In this document: positions 54,071 to 63,926 of the stretch, one piece after another
How positions within the stretch are numbered: the first letter of the stretch is position 1
How the letters are laid out: every line of letters begins with the position of its first letter
Assembly (NCBI RefSeq): GCF_011050055.1
Contig: NZ_DRGM01000211.1
Coordinates: 1 to 64,000 of the forward strand
Length of the DNA: 64,000 nucleotides
Source: Pseudoalteromonas prydzensis
GTDB lineage: Bacteria > Pseudomonadota > Gammaproteobacteria > Enterobacterales > Alteromonadaceae
Reading direction: 5' to 3'
Translations under genes and position numbers: made by a program
The notes under the pieces: generated by a model
Told to the model about the DNA's origin: nothing
What the model saw: only the letters and a program-made list of their open reading frames with translations
The model's database searches: none

Positions 54071-57000
54071 AGTGGCTGCTTGCTGTACTGTTATTTAGCT
54101 CATTTGTATCGCTGTCTAAACAGCAAGACTTAGATACAGAATCAGTTCATTGGCTCATAAGCCAAGTTCAGCTTGGTGAGATCGAACAAGATCTACAGTT
54201 AATGACTGATAGCTTAGATAAGCTATTAAGTATTGCACCTAACAATATTGAGGTGCAATGCGCCCAAGCGCATGTGTATTTTGCACTCGCTCAAAACAGT
54301 AAAGCAACTAATCTACTTAGTAAATTAAAGGGTGAACACCATCCTTGTATTAAGCAAATAAGCTTATTAGCTCGGGTTAACGACCAAGACAGAGCATCAG
54401 TTCAAGAAGCCAAATTGTTAGCGCGAGCTGGACAGTACAGTGCTGCAATCGCACTTTATGATAATTTATTCAAATCGACCTACCCTAGTATCGAGTATGA
54501 GTTTGAGTATATAAACTGGTTAGCGCAAAGTGACGATAACTGGCAGCAAGCATTACGAGGCTATCGCTCATTACTTAAACGTTACCCTGAATCTAGTCGT
54601 ATTGAACTTACCTACGCAAAACACTTACTAGAGCAAAATCCACAAAACAATGATGCATTGCGTATATTAAATCACTATGCACATAGTAAATTTCTTGCAG
54701 TTGAGGCTGAATCTGCATGGTTGTCCGCGCTTGAAGAAATGCCTATTAGTAAACAAACAGACAATGCTTACCAAAGCTATTTTTTAGCTTATCCAAAAAG
54801 TAATAAAGGCAAGCTGCAATATAATGACTTTGCAAAACAATTAGAAGAAGAGCTCATTAAACAAGCCGATCCTGCATATCAAGCGTGGCAAAAAGGGGTT
54901 ATTGCGCTTGAAAATGAAAAATACAATCAAGCCAATCGATACTTTACAACAGCGCTGGCTGGTCGACCTAAAGATCCTGAAGTACTCAGTAGCTTAGGAC
55001 TATTAAAGCTACGCCAAGGAGATAATGCCGCAGCCTACCGTTATTTCAAAAAAGCCGAGCAGCTAAGTGACAATGTTAATCGGATTGCGGTCCTTAAAGG
55101 TTTAGCAACCACTGCCAAGTTTTGGCAATACATAAACTTGGCAGAATTAGCGATAGATGACAACAATCTAAATCGCGCTAAATTGCAACTTGATTTAGCA
55201 CACACGCTCGATGAAGACCCACTGACCGTGTTATTTTATCGCGCTCAACTGGCAGAAAAAGCAGGCCAAGCTCAGCAAGCTATGGTTTATTATCAGCAAA
55301 TTTTGGCTCAAGAGCCGCTACAAGCCCGTACCTTAGGGGCAATGTTAACCCTAACAAGTAGCGATGATAACTTTTCCCGAAGTCATCAGTTTTATAACCA
55401 GTTAACAGCAAAACAACAGGCTTTAATAACTGAACAGTATACTCGAATTCAAAGTCGCCAATTACGCGCGCGTGCCGATGAGCTCACCGCTGCAGGAAAA
55501 TTAGATCAGGCCGTTAATTTGCTTCTCTTAGCGATAAAACAAACGCCTAGAGAAAGTTGGCTTTATTATGATCTGGCTAACTTATATCAACAACAAGGCT
55601 TACTAAACCACGCTAAAGCTTTATATAATAAGACCTTATGGCAATTTCCCCTCGATGCTGAGTTGCGATACAGCCACGCACTGTTTTTACGATCTTTGAA
55701 CGACTACCAAGGCGCTCTTGATACCCTTAGCTACGTGCCTAATAATGCCCGTACCGCAGACGTTGCTCAACTCGCCCAGCAACTTTCAATCAATGCCAAG
55801 ATGAGCAAACTTGCTAATAACGGCGAAGATAATAAAAGTACGATTATTTATAATCTAACAGAGCTCGAAGCCCAACCTTTAACGCCTTTAATGCAGGCAG
55901 AACTGGCAGCACAATGGCAGCAAATTAATGAATACAATTACGCACTAAGGCAATTACGCACAGCCTTAGAACGGGATGACAGCTTAAGTCCTTATTGGCA
56001 TATGACATATGCTCAATGGCTTTTAAACAGTGATAAGGAACAACAAACACAGCAATGGTTTGCACACTATCAACTACCGAAAGTGGCCACTGAAGAACAA
56101 CAAATACGTTGGCTATCTCTGCAAACTGATTACATCAATAAGTTTAACCAGGGTGAACAGCGCCTTGAAAAATTAGCGTTACTTGCTCAACAAAACCCTA
56201 ACAACCCAGTAGTATATAATGCACTTATCACTGCTAATATTGAGTTAAATAGACCCCAAGCTGCTATTGATCTATACCAGCTGCAAGTTCAACAAGGCCA
56301 AAAATTAGCACCCGAGACCGAACTTGCCGTAGCAAGGGTTAGCCGCGAGCTAAATCACCATGCTCTGGCAGATCGCATTGTTACTACATTAATAAATGAC
56401 GTAGATAAAGATCAAACATATCAGCAACAGTTATTAATGACCGCCCTTGTTGATTTTCAAGATGAAGGTAATCTTATTCGCTTAACCAACGAGTTACTCG
56501 TTAAATCAGGCTATAGCCAAGAAATGTATTATCAAGCTGCGCAAGTTGCAGAAACTCATAATAAAAATGCTTACGCAGAAACCTGGTATAAAGAGGCAAT
56601 TGAACCAAATAGCAGTATAAAAGCACAAAGCGATGCCACTCTTAACTACAAATTATATGCCTTAAATGACGAGGCACCTTGGTATGTAAATAATGCGAAA
56701 AGAGAGCTTGCTCGAATTCAACAGCGCGAGCAAGCCTATATAACGGCCGGCATTAACTTTAGCAGTCAAACCAGCACTCAAAACGATGCCAGCCTAGGTG
56801 CCGGCTCTATGCCTATTGAGGTCGGCTTGCCACTTTGGCATGGCACCGGGATTATTAAACTTGATCCGATGACCATTGCCAGTCAAGTAACCCGCTTTGA
56901 TGAGAGCTTTTCGGGCAGTCGCTATGGCCAAGGGGCATTGTGTATTTTCGATTGCCCGTTAAATAGTATTGAACCACAACAAGAAGGCATTGATATTGGC

Positions 57001-57873
57001 TTTGCATGGTTAAACGATACATGGCGTTTTGACATAGGCACTACACCACTGGGTTTTTTGGTGGAAGATATTGTCTGGGGTGTTGACTACAATGGCGACA
57101 TAGGGAATTTTGGTTATGAAATTACACTTAATAAACGCCCCGTAACCAGCTCAGTATTATCGTATGCGGGCCTTGAAGATGTATTCACAAATGAAGTTTG
57201 GGGGGGCGTTAGAGCAACCACATTACGATTTAATCTATCACATGATCTAGGCCTTGATTGGGGTTTTTGGGGCTCAGCTGATTTGCAGTTATTACAAGGC
57301 AAGAATGTCAAAGACAATCAACGTTACAGTCTTATGGGCGGCGCTTATCACCGTTACATCCGTGAAAAGAATACCGAATTAACATTCGGTGCAAGTCTAT
57401 TGCACTGGTCTTATCAATATAATTTAAGTGAAGAAACCTTTGGCCATGGCGGCTATTATAGTCCACAAAGCTACCTCGGCGTTTCAATGCCGGTTACTTA
57501 TGACCGCCGCGTTAATAACGATTTTATTTACCGTGTACGAGCCGGTATCTCATGGTCAACCACCACAAATGACGACAGTGATTTTTTTCCTAATGATCCG
57601 CAGCTACAAGCGCAGGCACAACAAAGAACTTCAATCACCGGTGTTGATCCAGTTTTTGCAGGCAGTACAACGTCTGGCATGTCATATAACTTAGCCGGTA
57701 GCTTTGAGTATCGCTATACGCCACACTGGTTCTTTGGTGGCTTTTTTAGCTTAGATCGCGCTGATTTTTATGAACCTAACTATGCCCAGCTTTATTTCCG
57801 CTATTATTTTAAACCTGTTTATAGCGAAATGATTTTCCCAGGCACCCCCGTAGTTCCTTATGCTGACTATTAG
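54061..57873 (+). CDS. bcsC: Cellulose outer membrane exporter BcsC
   Basis: 1270 residues. Signal peptide MPIKWLLAVLLFSSFVSLS, about 900 residues of tetratricopeptide repeats (e.g. AYRYFKKAEQLS, LYYDLANLYQQQGLLNHAKALY) spanning the periplasm, then a C-terminal beta-barrel domain (~930-1270) with alternating aromatic strands and a terminal PYADY. It forms the channel by which cellulose leaves the cell. Length is slightly above the E. coli protein (1157). The last gene of the operon, with two hairpins after its stop. Confidence 0.95.
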   Translation: MPIKWLLAVLLFSSFVSLSKQQDLDTESVHWLISQVQLGEIEQDLQLMTDSLDKLLSIAPNNIEVQCAQAHVYFALAQNSKATNLLSKLKGEHHPCIKQISLLARVNDQDRASVQEAKLLARAGQYSAAIALYDNLFKSTYPSIEYEFEYINWLAQSDDNWQQALRGYRSLLKRYPESSRIELTYAKHLLEQNPQNNDALRILNHYAHSKFLAVEAESAWLSALEEMPISKQTDNAYQSYFLAYPKSNKGKLQYNDFAKQLEEELIKQADPAYQAWQKGVIALENEKYNQANRYFTTALAGRPKDPEVLSSLGLLKLRQGDNAAAYRYFKKAEQLSDNVNRIAVLKGLATTAKFWQYINLAELAIDDNNLNRAKLQLDLAHTLDEDPLTVLFYRAQLAEKAGQAQQAMVYYQQILAQEPLQARTLGAMLTLTSSDDNFSRSHQFYNQLTAKQQALITEQYTRIQSRQLRARADELTAAGKLDQAVNLLLLAIKQTPRESWLYYDLANLYQQQGLLNHAKALYNKTLWQFPLDAELRYSHALFLRSLNDYQGALDTLSYVPNNARTADVAQLAQQLSINAKMSKLANNGEDNKSTIIYNLTELEAQPLTPLMQAELAAQWQQINEYNYALRQLRTALERDDSLSPYWHMTYAQWLLNSDKEQQTQQWFAHYQLPKVATEEQQIRWLSLQTDYINKFNQGEQRLEKLALLAQQNPNNPVVYNALITANIELNRPQAAIDLYQLQVQQGQKLAPETELAVARVSRELNHHALADRIVTTLINDVDKDQTYQQQLLMTALVDFQDEGNLIRLTNELLVKSGYSQEMYYQAAQVAETHNKNAYAETWYKEAIEPNSSIKAQSDATLNYKLYALNDEAPWYVNNAKRELARIQQREQAYITAGINFSSQTSTQNDASLGAGSMPIEVGLPLWHGTGIIKLDPMTIASQVTRFDESFSGSRYGQGALCIFDCPLNSIEPQQEGIDIGFAWLNDTWRFDIGTTPLGFLVEDIVWGVDYNGDIGNFGYEITLNKRPVTSSVLSYAGLEDVFTNEVWGGVRATTLRFNLSHDLGLDWGFWGSADLQLLQGKNVKDNQRYSLMGGAYHRYIREKNTELTFGASLLHWSYQYNLSEETFGHGGYYSPQSYLGVSMPVTYDRRVNNDFIYRVRAGISWSTTTNDDSDFFPNDPQLQAQAQQRTSITGVDPVFAGSTTSGMSYNLAGSFEYRYTPHWFFGGFFSLDRADFYEPNYAQLYFRYYFKPVYSEMIFPGTPVVPYADY

Positions 57874-57957
57874 GTTTTAAAACCATGGCACAGCTAACTA
57901 TCGCAAGCACTTCCCCTGCACAGCCCGTGTATGTATACTTAGCCGCAATTGTAGCTA

Positions 57958-57998
57958 GGATAAGGGTGTGACTCTTATCCACTAAGCAAAAACTTAGT
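57958..57998 (+). other. Two adjacent hairpins between bcsC and the peptide transporter gene
   Basis: GGATAAG-GGTGTGACT-CTTATCC (57958-57980) directly followed by ACTAAG-CAAAAA-CTTAGT (57981-57998). They begin 85 bases after the bcsC stop and lie 132 bases before the next gene. No T-run follows either, so they are not classical terminators; a 3' end stabiliser or a leader structure of the transporter gene are possible. Confidence 0.45.
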
Positions 57999-58129
57999 GA
58001 GCAAACCATTACCTTAGCTGCATTAAAAATAATATTCATGGCCACCCGTTCAACTGTGTTGTTATCACATGAACGACCAAAGCAAAAAATATAAGGCCAC
58101 AATAATTAACGTTGAGTTAGGAAGTAAAT

Positions 58130-59560
58130 ATGAGTTCATTACCTAAAGCAGGTGATTTTTTAGGACATCCTAAAGGGTTATTCCTGCTGTTCGGCACAGA
58201 AATGTGGGAACGATTCGGTTATTACGGCATGCGTGCCATTTTAGTATTATATCTTGTTGCGATTGTTCAAGAAGGCGGTTTTGGTTGGAGTAATGCCGAC
58301 GCACTGAGCCTTTATGGTACGTTCACTATGGCTGTTTATATCACTCCATTATTTGGTGGTTGGTTAGCCGATAACGTACTTGGCCAACGTAAAGCGATTA
58401 TCATCGGTGGCCTATTAATGGCTGCTGGCCATTTTACTATGGGTATTCCTCATAGCATGTTAGCAGGCCAAGAAGAAAACGTGTTTTATATTGGTTTAGC
58501 CTTACTTTGTATGGGTAATGGTTTATTTAAACCAAATATCTCAACTATGGTTGGCGACTTATACAAAGAAGGTGATCAACGTCGTGATGGCGCATTCACT
58601 ATCTTCTATATGGGTATTAACTTAGGTGGTGCATTAGGTCCATTGGTTGCGGGTTTTGCTGCAGCATCAATGGGTTGGCAATATGGCTTTATCGTCGCTG
58701 GTATTGGTATGCTTATCTCTGTAGCAATGCAAGTTGCTTTAAGCAACAAATACTTAGGTGATATTGGTGTTATTCCTGCCGCTAAATTAGCGCAATCACA
58801 ATCTAACTCAGACGTTAAAGTACCTTTAACCAAAGTTGAAACTGACCGCATTAAAGTTATTTTTACAATGAGTGTATTTAGTATCATTTTCTGGATGGGC
58901 TTTGAGCAAGCTGGTGGCTTGATGAACTTATTCGCGAATGATTATACCGACCGTACGTTGTTCAACTTTGAAATTCCAGCCTCATGGTTCCAATCATTAA
59001 ACTCTATTTTCATCATTGTTTTTGCACCTCTGGTCGCTATTATTTGGTTGAAACTAGATAAGCGCGAGCCAAACTCACCGGTTAAGTTTGCTATCGCATT
59101 AGTCTTTTTAGCACTTGGTTTTATCACTATGATTTTAGCACTTATGACCCAAGGTCAAGGTGATACACTACAAATCAGCATGATGTGGTTAGTATTATTC
59201 TATTTATTCCACACTTTAGGTGAGCTGTGCTTATCGCCAATTGGCTTATCTATGGTAAGTAAGTTAGCACCACTGCGCTTAGCATCAATGCTTATGGGTA
59301 TTTGGTTCTTATGTACAGCGGTTGCTAATAAGATTGCTGGCTTTGTAGGTTCATTCTTAGGTGAAGGTGAAGAAGCGCTTGACAATGCACTAGGTATTTT
59401 CATTGGTTTAGGTGCAACTGCAGTGCTTTCAGCAGTGATCATGTACTTACTAAGCGACAAGCTTGTTAAGTGGATGCATGGTGCTGAAGGTCAACACGAA
59501 CCACACACTCACGAACACATTTTAGCTGAAGAGCTTGAAGTAGTTGCTGAAAAACCGTAA
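58130..59560 (+). CDS. POT family proton-coupled peptide transporter
   Basis: 476 residues, about 14 membrane helices. The POT signature GTEMWERFGYYGMRAILVLYL (ExxER on helix 1) is present, as are KPNISTMVGDLY, DGAFTIFYMGINLGG and the second-half motif ELCLSPIGLSMVSKLAP. A DtpA/DtpB-like di/tripeptide:H+ symporter of the inner membrane. It follows bcsC on the same strand but after a 256-base gap. Ends in a strong hairpin. Confidence 0.93.
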   Translation: MSSLPKAGDFLGHPKGLFLLFGTEMWERFGYYGMRAILVLYLVAIVQEGGFGWSNADALSLYGTFTMAVYITPLFGGWLADNVLGQRKAIIIGGLLMAAGHFTMGIPHSMLAGQEENVFYIGLALLCMGNGLFKPNISTMVGDLYKEGDQRRDGAFTIFYMGINLGGALGPLVAGFAAASMGWQYGFIVAGIGMLISVAMQVALSNKYLGDIGVIPAAKLAQSQSNSDVKVPLTKVETDRIKVIFTMSVFSIIFWMGFEQAGGLMNLFANDYTDRTLFNFEIPASWFQSLNSIFIIVFAPLVAIIWLKLDKREPNSPVKFAIALVFLALGFITMILALMTQGQGDTLQISMMWLVLFYLFHTLGELCLSPIGLSMVSKLAPLRLASMLMGIWFLCTAVANKIAGFVGSFLGEGEEALDNALGIFIGLGATAVLSAVIMYLLSDKLVKWMHGAEGQHEPHTHEHILAEELEVVAEKP

Positions 59561-59575
59561 CTAAGTGTTTATTAC

Positions 59576-59610
59576 TTGCCCACAAGCAGCCGTGCTTGTG
59601 GGCAATTTCT
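59576..59610 (+). terminator. Terminator after the peptide transporter gene
   Basis: TTGCCCACAAGCA, loop GCCG, TGCTTGTGGGCAA, then TTTCT: a 13-bp perfect stem with a short T-tract, 16 bases after the stop. Confidence 0.85.
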
Positions 59611-59686
59611 AATCTGTATCTCTATATCTTGTTCCTAGATACTGCTACTATGTCCGACGTCGTTCTGAATGTTTGCGTGGGCAATA

Positions 59687-62419
59687 ATGTCTCTTTTAAT
59701 ACAAAAAAAACTATTATTAATTATTTTTCTATTCCCTTTATTAAATGCGTGTGGTGGCGATGAGACTGTCAAAGATACCGCGTTTGATGTGGATGAAGCT
59801 AACTTACTAATTTCTGTTAATAATGGCTTGAAGCAAAGTTATGACAATGACTTAGTAACGCTCAACGTTCCCAAAAATGCCGTCAATACTGACTCTCGAT
59901 TTGTCTTTAGTAAATCAGCCCTTGATGAAACAAACAAGGCACTTGGCATCACATCAAGTATTTATACATTCAGCCCCAATGACTTAACGTTTAACACCCC
60001 GAGTACATTATCGATTGTCGCTGAAAACCCAGCCGACAACCAAAGGTTATCTATCGCCCAGCTAATTGATGGCCAATGGCAAACACTAACAAGTACCACA
60101 TCAAATAACCTAGTTAGCGCGCAAATTACAACGTTTGGCACCTTTGCAATTAAAGCTCAGCCAATCACGCCCATTGCAAAGAACATTGGCCCAAGCTGCC
60201 CGAGTAACCAAGCAACTCAAAAAATGCGTTTTATTCATGTCGCTGATTTACATGCGCGGTTTGGTTTTAAAGAACAATACTTCAGCAAAATTAAAGGCTA
60301 CTACAACCATGCACTAGCCGATCAACCCTATACTTTATTTACCAATGGTGGTGATGACTATGAAAAAGGCACCGTTGCAGAACAAATCTCTAAAGGCATG
60401 GCAACGGTTGAGGCAATAAAAGCTATGGCGTTTGATGTGCGTGTTGTTGGTAATCATGACTATGCATGGGGGCCAGCACAATTACTCGACTACGCCAATG
60501 ATGATAACGCCATCGTGTTAGCCAGTAACACGCGTTATACAGGCGATAGTACGCAAAGTTTTAACGCAGTTGATTTCTCGATTGTACAAGTCGGTTGCCT
60601 CAAGGTCGGTTTTTTCGGGATGACATCTGTACCGTGGAATGAACTTGATCAACCCGTAGAGACCGCACCAATCCCCGACTTTATCGCTAACTTTAAAATG
60701 AATTGGCAATGGCAAGATATTGCCAAAAATATTGTCGCGCAATATCGCCAAGATGTCGACTACATGGTGATGTTGAGTCATTTAGGTGAAGGTGCAGATA
60801 CGCAAATTGCACAAAACATTGCTGGTATTGATCTGGTACTTGGCGGCCACACCCATGGCGGGGAGAGTTTTCAGCAACTCGATAATGGTAGTTTAGTGAT
60901 CCAACCAAACTTTTTTGCTCAAGGTCTAACTGATTTAGAATTAACCTTTGATCTAGCTACAAAAACTGTTGCTGATATCAATTATTCTACGTTAGCAACG
61001 ACGCAGATCAACACCTTTGATGAAGCACTGCAAACACAAATTGACTTTTTGATGGGTAAATATGCCCCCGATGCCAATACTGAAATCGCTATTTCAGAGA
61101 ATTACCCGACTCCCATACAGATAATGAATATTACTGCGCTTGCAGCAAAACAGCTACATCAAGTTGATGCGGCCTTATTTGATACAAACCTAGTACAACA
61201 ACGATGGACGCCAGGTACGCTAACCCAAGAAGATTTTCACAATGCATTTAAAGTTGAAAGACAGCCTTCAAACACTCCCGGCTTCAGTGCAATTTATCAA
61301 GTCACAGTCAGCGGTCTTGATTTAAAAACCATGGCAGCGAATCAACCTGATTGGCTACTATTGGCCCCTGAAAGTATCAATGACAGTCAAAACTATACCT
61401 TAGCACTACAAAAAGGGCCTGCTTTTAATAGTGAATTATTTTTTAATGGGGTTACGTTTGCTGAGCCACAATTAATTGCAGAAACATGGCAATTACTCGA
61501 TCAATATGCTCGCCAGCGTACCAGCCAATGTTTGCATATAGACACCGACACTCAGCTCAATGCATGTCAAAATCAAGCGAACATTACTATTTGGAATTTC
61601 AACGATCCAAGCGATCCATTCAAAGCTGACTATGGCCCATCAACATTAAGCTATTTTGACCCAGAAGAGAGCGGCTGGGGCGCTGAACAAACCATATATG
61701 CCAGCACAAACACACTTAATATTGCCGATTTAAATGACGGTGCTTCGGGTGTAATGGCCTTTACCGATCACTCTGCGACTGAAGGGCTAAGCATTACTTT
61801 AAATACCGCGCCTAATGGTGATTTTGAAAATGCAGGACTCGTATCCGATTACACTCTAGTGATGGACATTTATTGGCCACAGGCAGTAAAAGATCGCTAT
61901 CGCGCACTGGTGCAAACAGATGCTGAAAACTACTTAACAGACAATGCTGATATTTATATTAGCCCTGAAGGGGGTTTAGGTATATCAACTAGCAAAAGTG
62001 GCTATTTTGGTCATACCCAATCAGATACTTGGCATCGCATCGCCTTTGTATTTTATACCGCCCCTGATAATGGCGTGTTTGAAGTTTATATTGACGGTGA
62101 GTTAGCAGGGGTAAAAAGAGAAGGTGAAATTAATCGTCGCTGGGCATTAGATCAAGCCGTACTGCTGTTAACGGATAGCAGCAATGAAACTGCACCCGGC
62201 TATTTAAACGCACTGCTATATGCAGGGCGTGCAATGACGCGCGATGAAATAAAAAGTATGGCTGGCGCGCAGCAAACTCTTAACTTTGTGCCAAGCACAC
62301 GCTCACTAAATCAGGCTGTTGAGCGTCATTACCAAAATGCTCCGGCTATAAAAGCGAACCTATGGTTAGAGCAGCGCAGCAAGTTTTTTAACAAACGCGG
62401 CGCTAGCGTAAACAATTAA
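59687..62419 (+). CDS. Lipoprotein: ZU5-like, calcineurin-type phosphoesterase/5'-nucleotidase and LamG-like domains
   Basis: 910 residues from ATG 59687, giving MSLLIQKKLLLIIFLFPLLNAC with Cys22 as lipid site; an upstream ATG (59669) lacks a better ribosome site. Residues ~35-165 look ZU5-like (LNVPKNAVN, YTFSPNDLTFNTPSTLSIV, TTFGTFAI). Residues ~180-420 are a metallophosphoesterase with DLHARF, NGGDD, VGNHDYAW, MLSHLGEG and LGGHTHGG (GNHD and GHTH metal ligands). A 5'-nucleotidase C-terminal domain follows (~440-610). Residues ~700-870 form a LamG/concanavalin-like domain (YTLVMDIYWP, WHRIAFVFY, VYIDGELAG). It is likely surface- or periplasm-anchored and releases phosphate or nucleosides; the substrate is not determined. 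Confidence 0.8.
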   Translation: MSLLIQKKLLLIIFLFPLLNACGGDETVKDTAFDVDEANLLISVNNGLKQSYDNDLVTLNVPKNAVNTDSRFVFSKSALDETNKALGITSSIYTFSPNDLTFNTPSTLSIVAENPADNQRLSIAQLIDGQWQTLTSTTSNNLVSAQITTFGTFAIKAQPITPIAKNIGPSCPSNQATQKMRFIHVADLHARFGFKEQYFSKIKGYYNHALADQPYTLFTNGGDDYEKGTVAEQISKGMATVEAIKAMAFDVRVVGNHDYAWGPAQLLDYANDDNAIVLASNTRYTGDSTQSFNAVDFSIVQVGCLKVGFFGMTSVPWNELDQPVETAPIPDFIANFKMNWQWQDIAKNIVAQYRQDVDYMVMLSHLGEGADTQIAQNIAGIDLVLGGHTHGGESFQQLDNGSLVIQPNFFAQGLTDLELTFDLATKTVADINYSTLATTQINTFDEALQTQIDFLMGKYAPDANTEIAISENYPTPIQIMNITALAAKQLHQVDAALFDTNLVQQRWTPGTLTQEDFHNAFKVERQPSNTPGFSAIYQVTVSGLDLKTMAANQPDWLLLAPESINDSQNYTLALQKGPAFNSELFFNGVTFAEPQLIAETWQLLDQYARQRTSQCLHIDTDTQLNACQNQANITIWNFNDPSDPFKADYGPSTLSYFDPEESGWGAEQTIYASTNTLNIADLNDGASGVMAFTDHSATEGLSITLNTAPNGDFENAGLVSDYTLVMDIYWPQAVKDRYRALVQTDAENYLTDNADIYISPEGGLGISTSKSGYFGHTQSDTWHRIAFVFYTAPDNGVFEVYIDGELAGVKREGEINRRWALDQAVLLLTDSSNETAPGYLNALLYAGRAMTRDEIKSMAGAQQTLNFVPSTRSLNQAVERHYQNAPAIKANLWLEQRSKFFNKRGASVNN

Positions 62420-62726
62420 TTACAATGCGTCCATTTAATTGAGGGAGGAAACTCCCTTAATTTGCTTAATTTACATCCGCAATAAAAACAAATTAACCAT
62501 TAATATCAATCAACTAAGTAACAGCCTACACCGTTAAAATTTGATTATCGAAGACTAACAGCTAAAGCTCCTCCTCTACCATCATCATTTTCAAATGATC
62601 GTCCCATTTAATTTACAAATAGCCGCTTAGCTAAATAGATGCGGGCTCTTCCCCTTTTACTCGTTATGGTTAACTATCTGCGCATCAGACACAACAAGAC
62701 GCAGTGTTTATTGCGGGAGAATTATA
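62420..62726 (+). other. 307-base intergenic region before hppD
   Basis: It starts with the terminator at 62437-62463 and must hold the hppD promoter. No open frame or RNA family is recognised. I looked for a TyrR box: TTTACA half-sites occur (for example near 62470 and 62616) but no paired TGTAAA-N6-TTTACA. The ribosome binding site GGGAG is 9 bases before hppD. Confidence 0.5.
62437..62463 (+). terminator. Terminator after the phosphoesterase lipoprotein gene
   Basis: AATTGAGGGAG, tetraloop GAAA, CTCCCTTAATT (11 bp with one G-T pair), then a short T run. 18 bases after the stop codon. Confidence 0.85.
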
Positions 62727-63773
62727 ATGAGTGAAGTAACTAACCCTTTAGGTTTGGTAGGTATCGAGTTTACTGAATACGCTACACCTGATGCAGATTA
62801 TATGGATAAAGTGTTTACCGATTTTGGTTTTTCAAAGCTAAAAACATTTAAAGGTAAAGACATTGTTTATTACAACCAAAACGATATTCACTTTTTACTA
62901 AATAATGAACGTGATGGTTTCTCTGCAGAATTTGCAAAAAGCCATGGCCCTGCAATTTGTTCTATGGGCTGGCGTGTTGAGAATGCCCAACAAGCATTTG
63001 ACACCGCAGTAGCACGTGGTGCAAAACCTGCAACAGATTCAACCCACAAAGACCTTCCATACCCAGCAATCTACGGTATTGGCGATAGCTTAATTTATTT
63101 CATTGAGCAATTTGGTGACAAAGGTTCAATCTATGAGCAAGACTTTGAAGACTTAAGCGAACAAAATATCGTTGCTGATAAAGGCTTTATCCGCATCGAC
63201 CATTTAACTAATAACGTTTATAAAGGCACGATGGAAACATGGGCTAACTTCTATAAAGACGTATTTGGTTTTACTGAAGTTCGTTACTTTGATATCAAAG
63301 GCCAAAAAACAGCCTTGATCTCGTATGCACTTAAATCACCGTGCGGCACCTTTTCTATTCCAATCAATGAAGGTAAAGGCAACGATAACAACCAAATCGA
63401 TGAATACCTTGGTGAATACAATGGCCCAGGCGTACAGCATTTAGCATTCTTAACCGATGACCTAGTAAGCTCACTGGATAAGCTTGATAAGTCAACCATT
63501 GCCACGCTTGATATTATCCCAGAATACTACGATACAATTTTTGACCGTGTACCTTGGGTTGCTGAAGATAAAGAAAAAATCCGTGAACATCAGATCTTAG
63601 TTGATAGCCAAAGTGAAAATTGCTACCTATTGCAAATTTTCTCGAAAAACTTATTTGGCCCAATCTTTATCGAGATGATCCAACGCGTTGATGACGGCGG
63701 TTTTGGTGAAGGTAACTTCCAAGCACTGTTTGAATCAATCGAGCGCGACCAAGAGCGCCGCGGCGTTTTATAA
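62727..63773 (+). CDS. hppD: 4-hydroxyphenylpyruvate dioxygenase
   Basis: 348 residues, vicinal-oxygen-chelate fold in two halves. Iron ligands His159 (RIDHLTNNV), His238 (GVQHLAF) and Glu316 (FIEMIQR). It converts 4-hydroxyphenylpyruvate to homogentisate, the second step of tyrosine degradation. The start has GGGAG 9 bases upstream. A terminator follows, and then the next step in the pathway region begins with a fumarylacetoacetase-like gene; homogentisate dioxygenase is not in the window. Confidence 0.95.
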   Translation: MSEVTNPLGLVGIEFTEYATPDADYMDKVFTDFGFSKLKTFKGKDIVYYNQNDIHFLLNNERDGFSAEFAKSHGPAICSMGWRVENAQQAFDTAVARGAKPATDSTHKDLPYPAIYGIGDSLIYFIEQFGDKGSIYEQDFEDLSEQNIVADKGFIRIDHLTNNVYKGTMETWANFYKDVFGFTEVRYFDIKGQKTALISYALKSPCGTFSIPINEGKGNDNNQIDEYLGEYNGPGVQHLAFLTDDLVSSLDKLDKSTIATLDIIPEYYDTIFDRVPWVAEDKEKIREHQILVDSQSENCYLLQIFSKNLFGPIFIEMIQRVDDGGFGEGNFQALFESIERDQERRGVL

Positions 63774-63791
63774 GCACCGTATTGTAAATTT

Positions 63792-63818
63792 AAAAAGCAG
63801 CGTACTTCGCTGCTTTTT
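63792..63818 (+). terminator. Terminator after hppD
   Basis: A5-GCAGCG, loop TACTT, CGCTGC-T5, an 11-bp stem 19 bases after the hppD stop. It suggests that the following gene has its own promoter or depends on read-through. Confidence 0.85.
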
Positions 63819-63926
63819 GTCGTTTCATCAATATTATAAATGACAATCTGAATTTCACTGTTTAAATCGCGCTATTCATCACCATATCCACTGTAAAGCG
63901 CGACTGACTAAACCAAAGGAAATGTA

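Noticed and set aside
62420-62726. TyrR box controlling hppD
   Set aside because: TTTACA half-sites exist, but none has a TGTAAA partner at six bases. The site would need experimental evidence.
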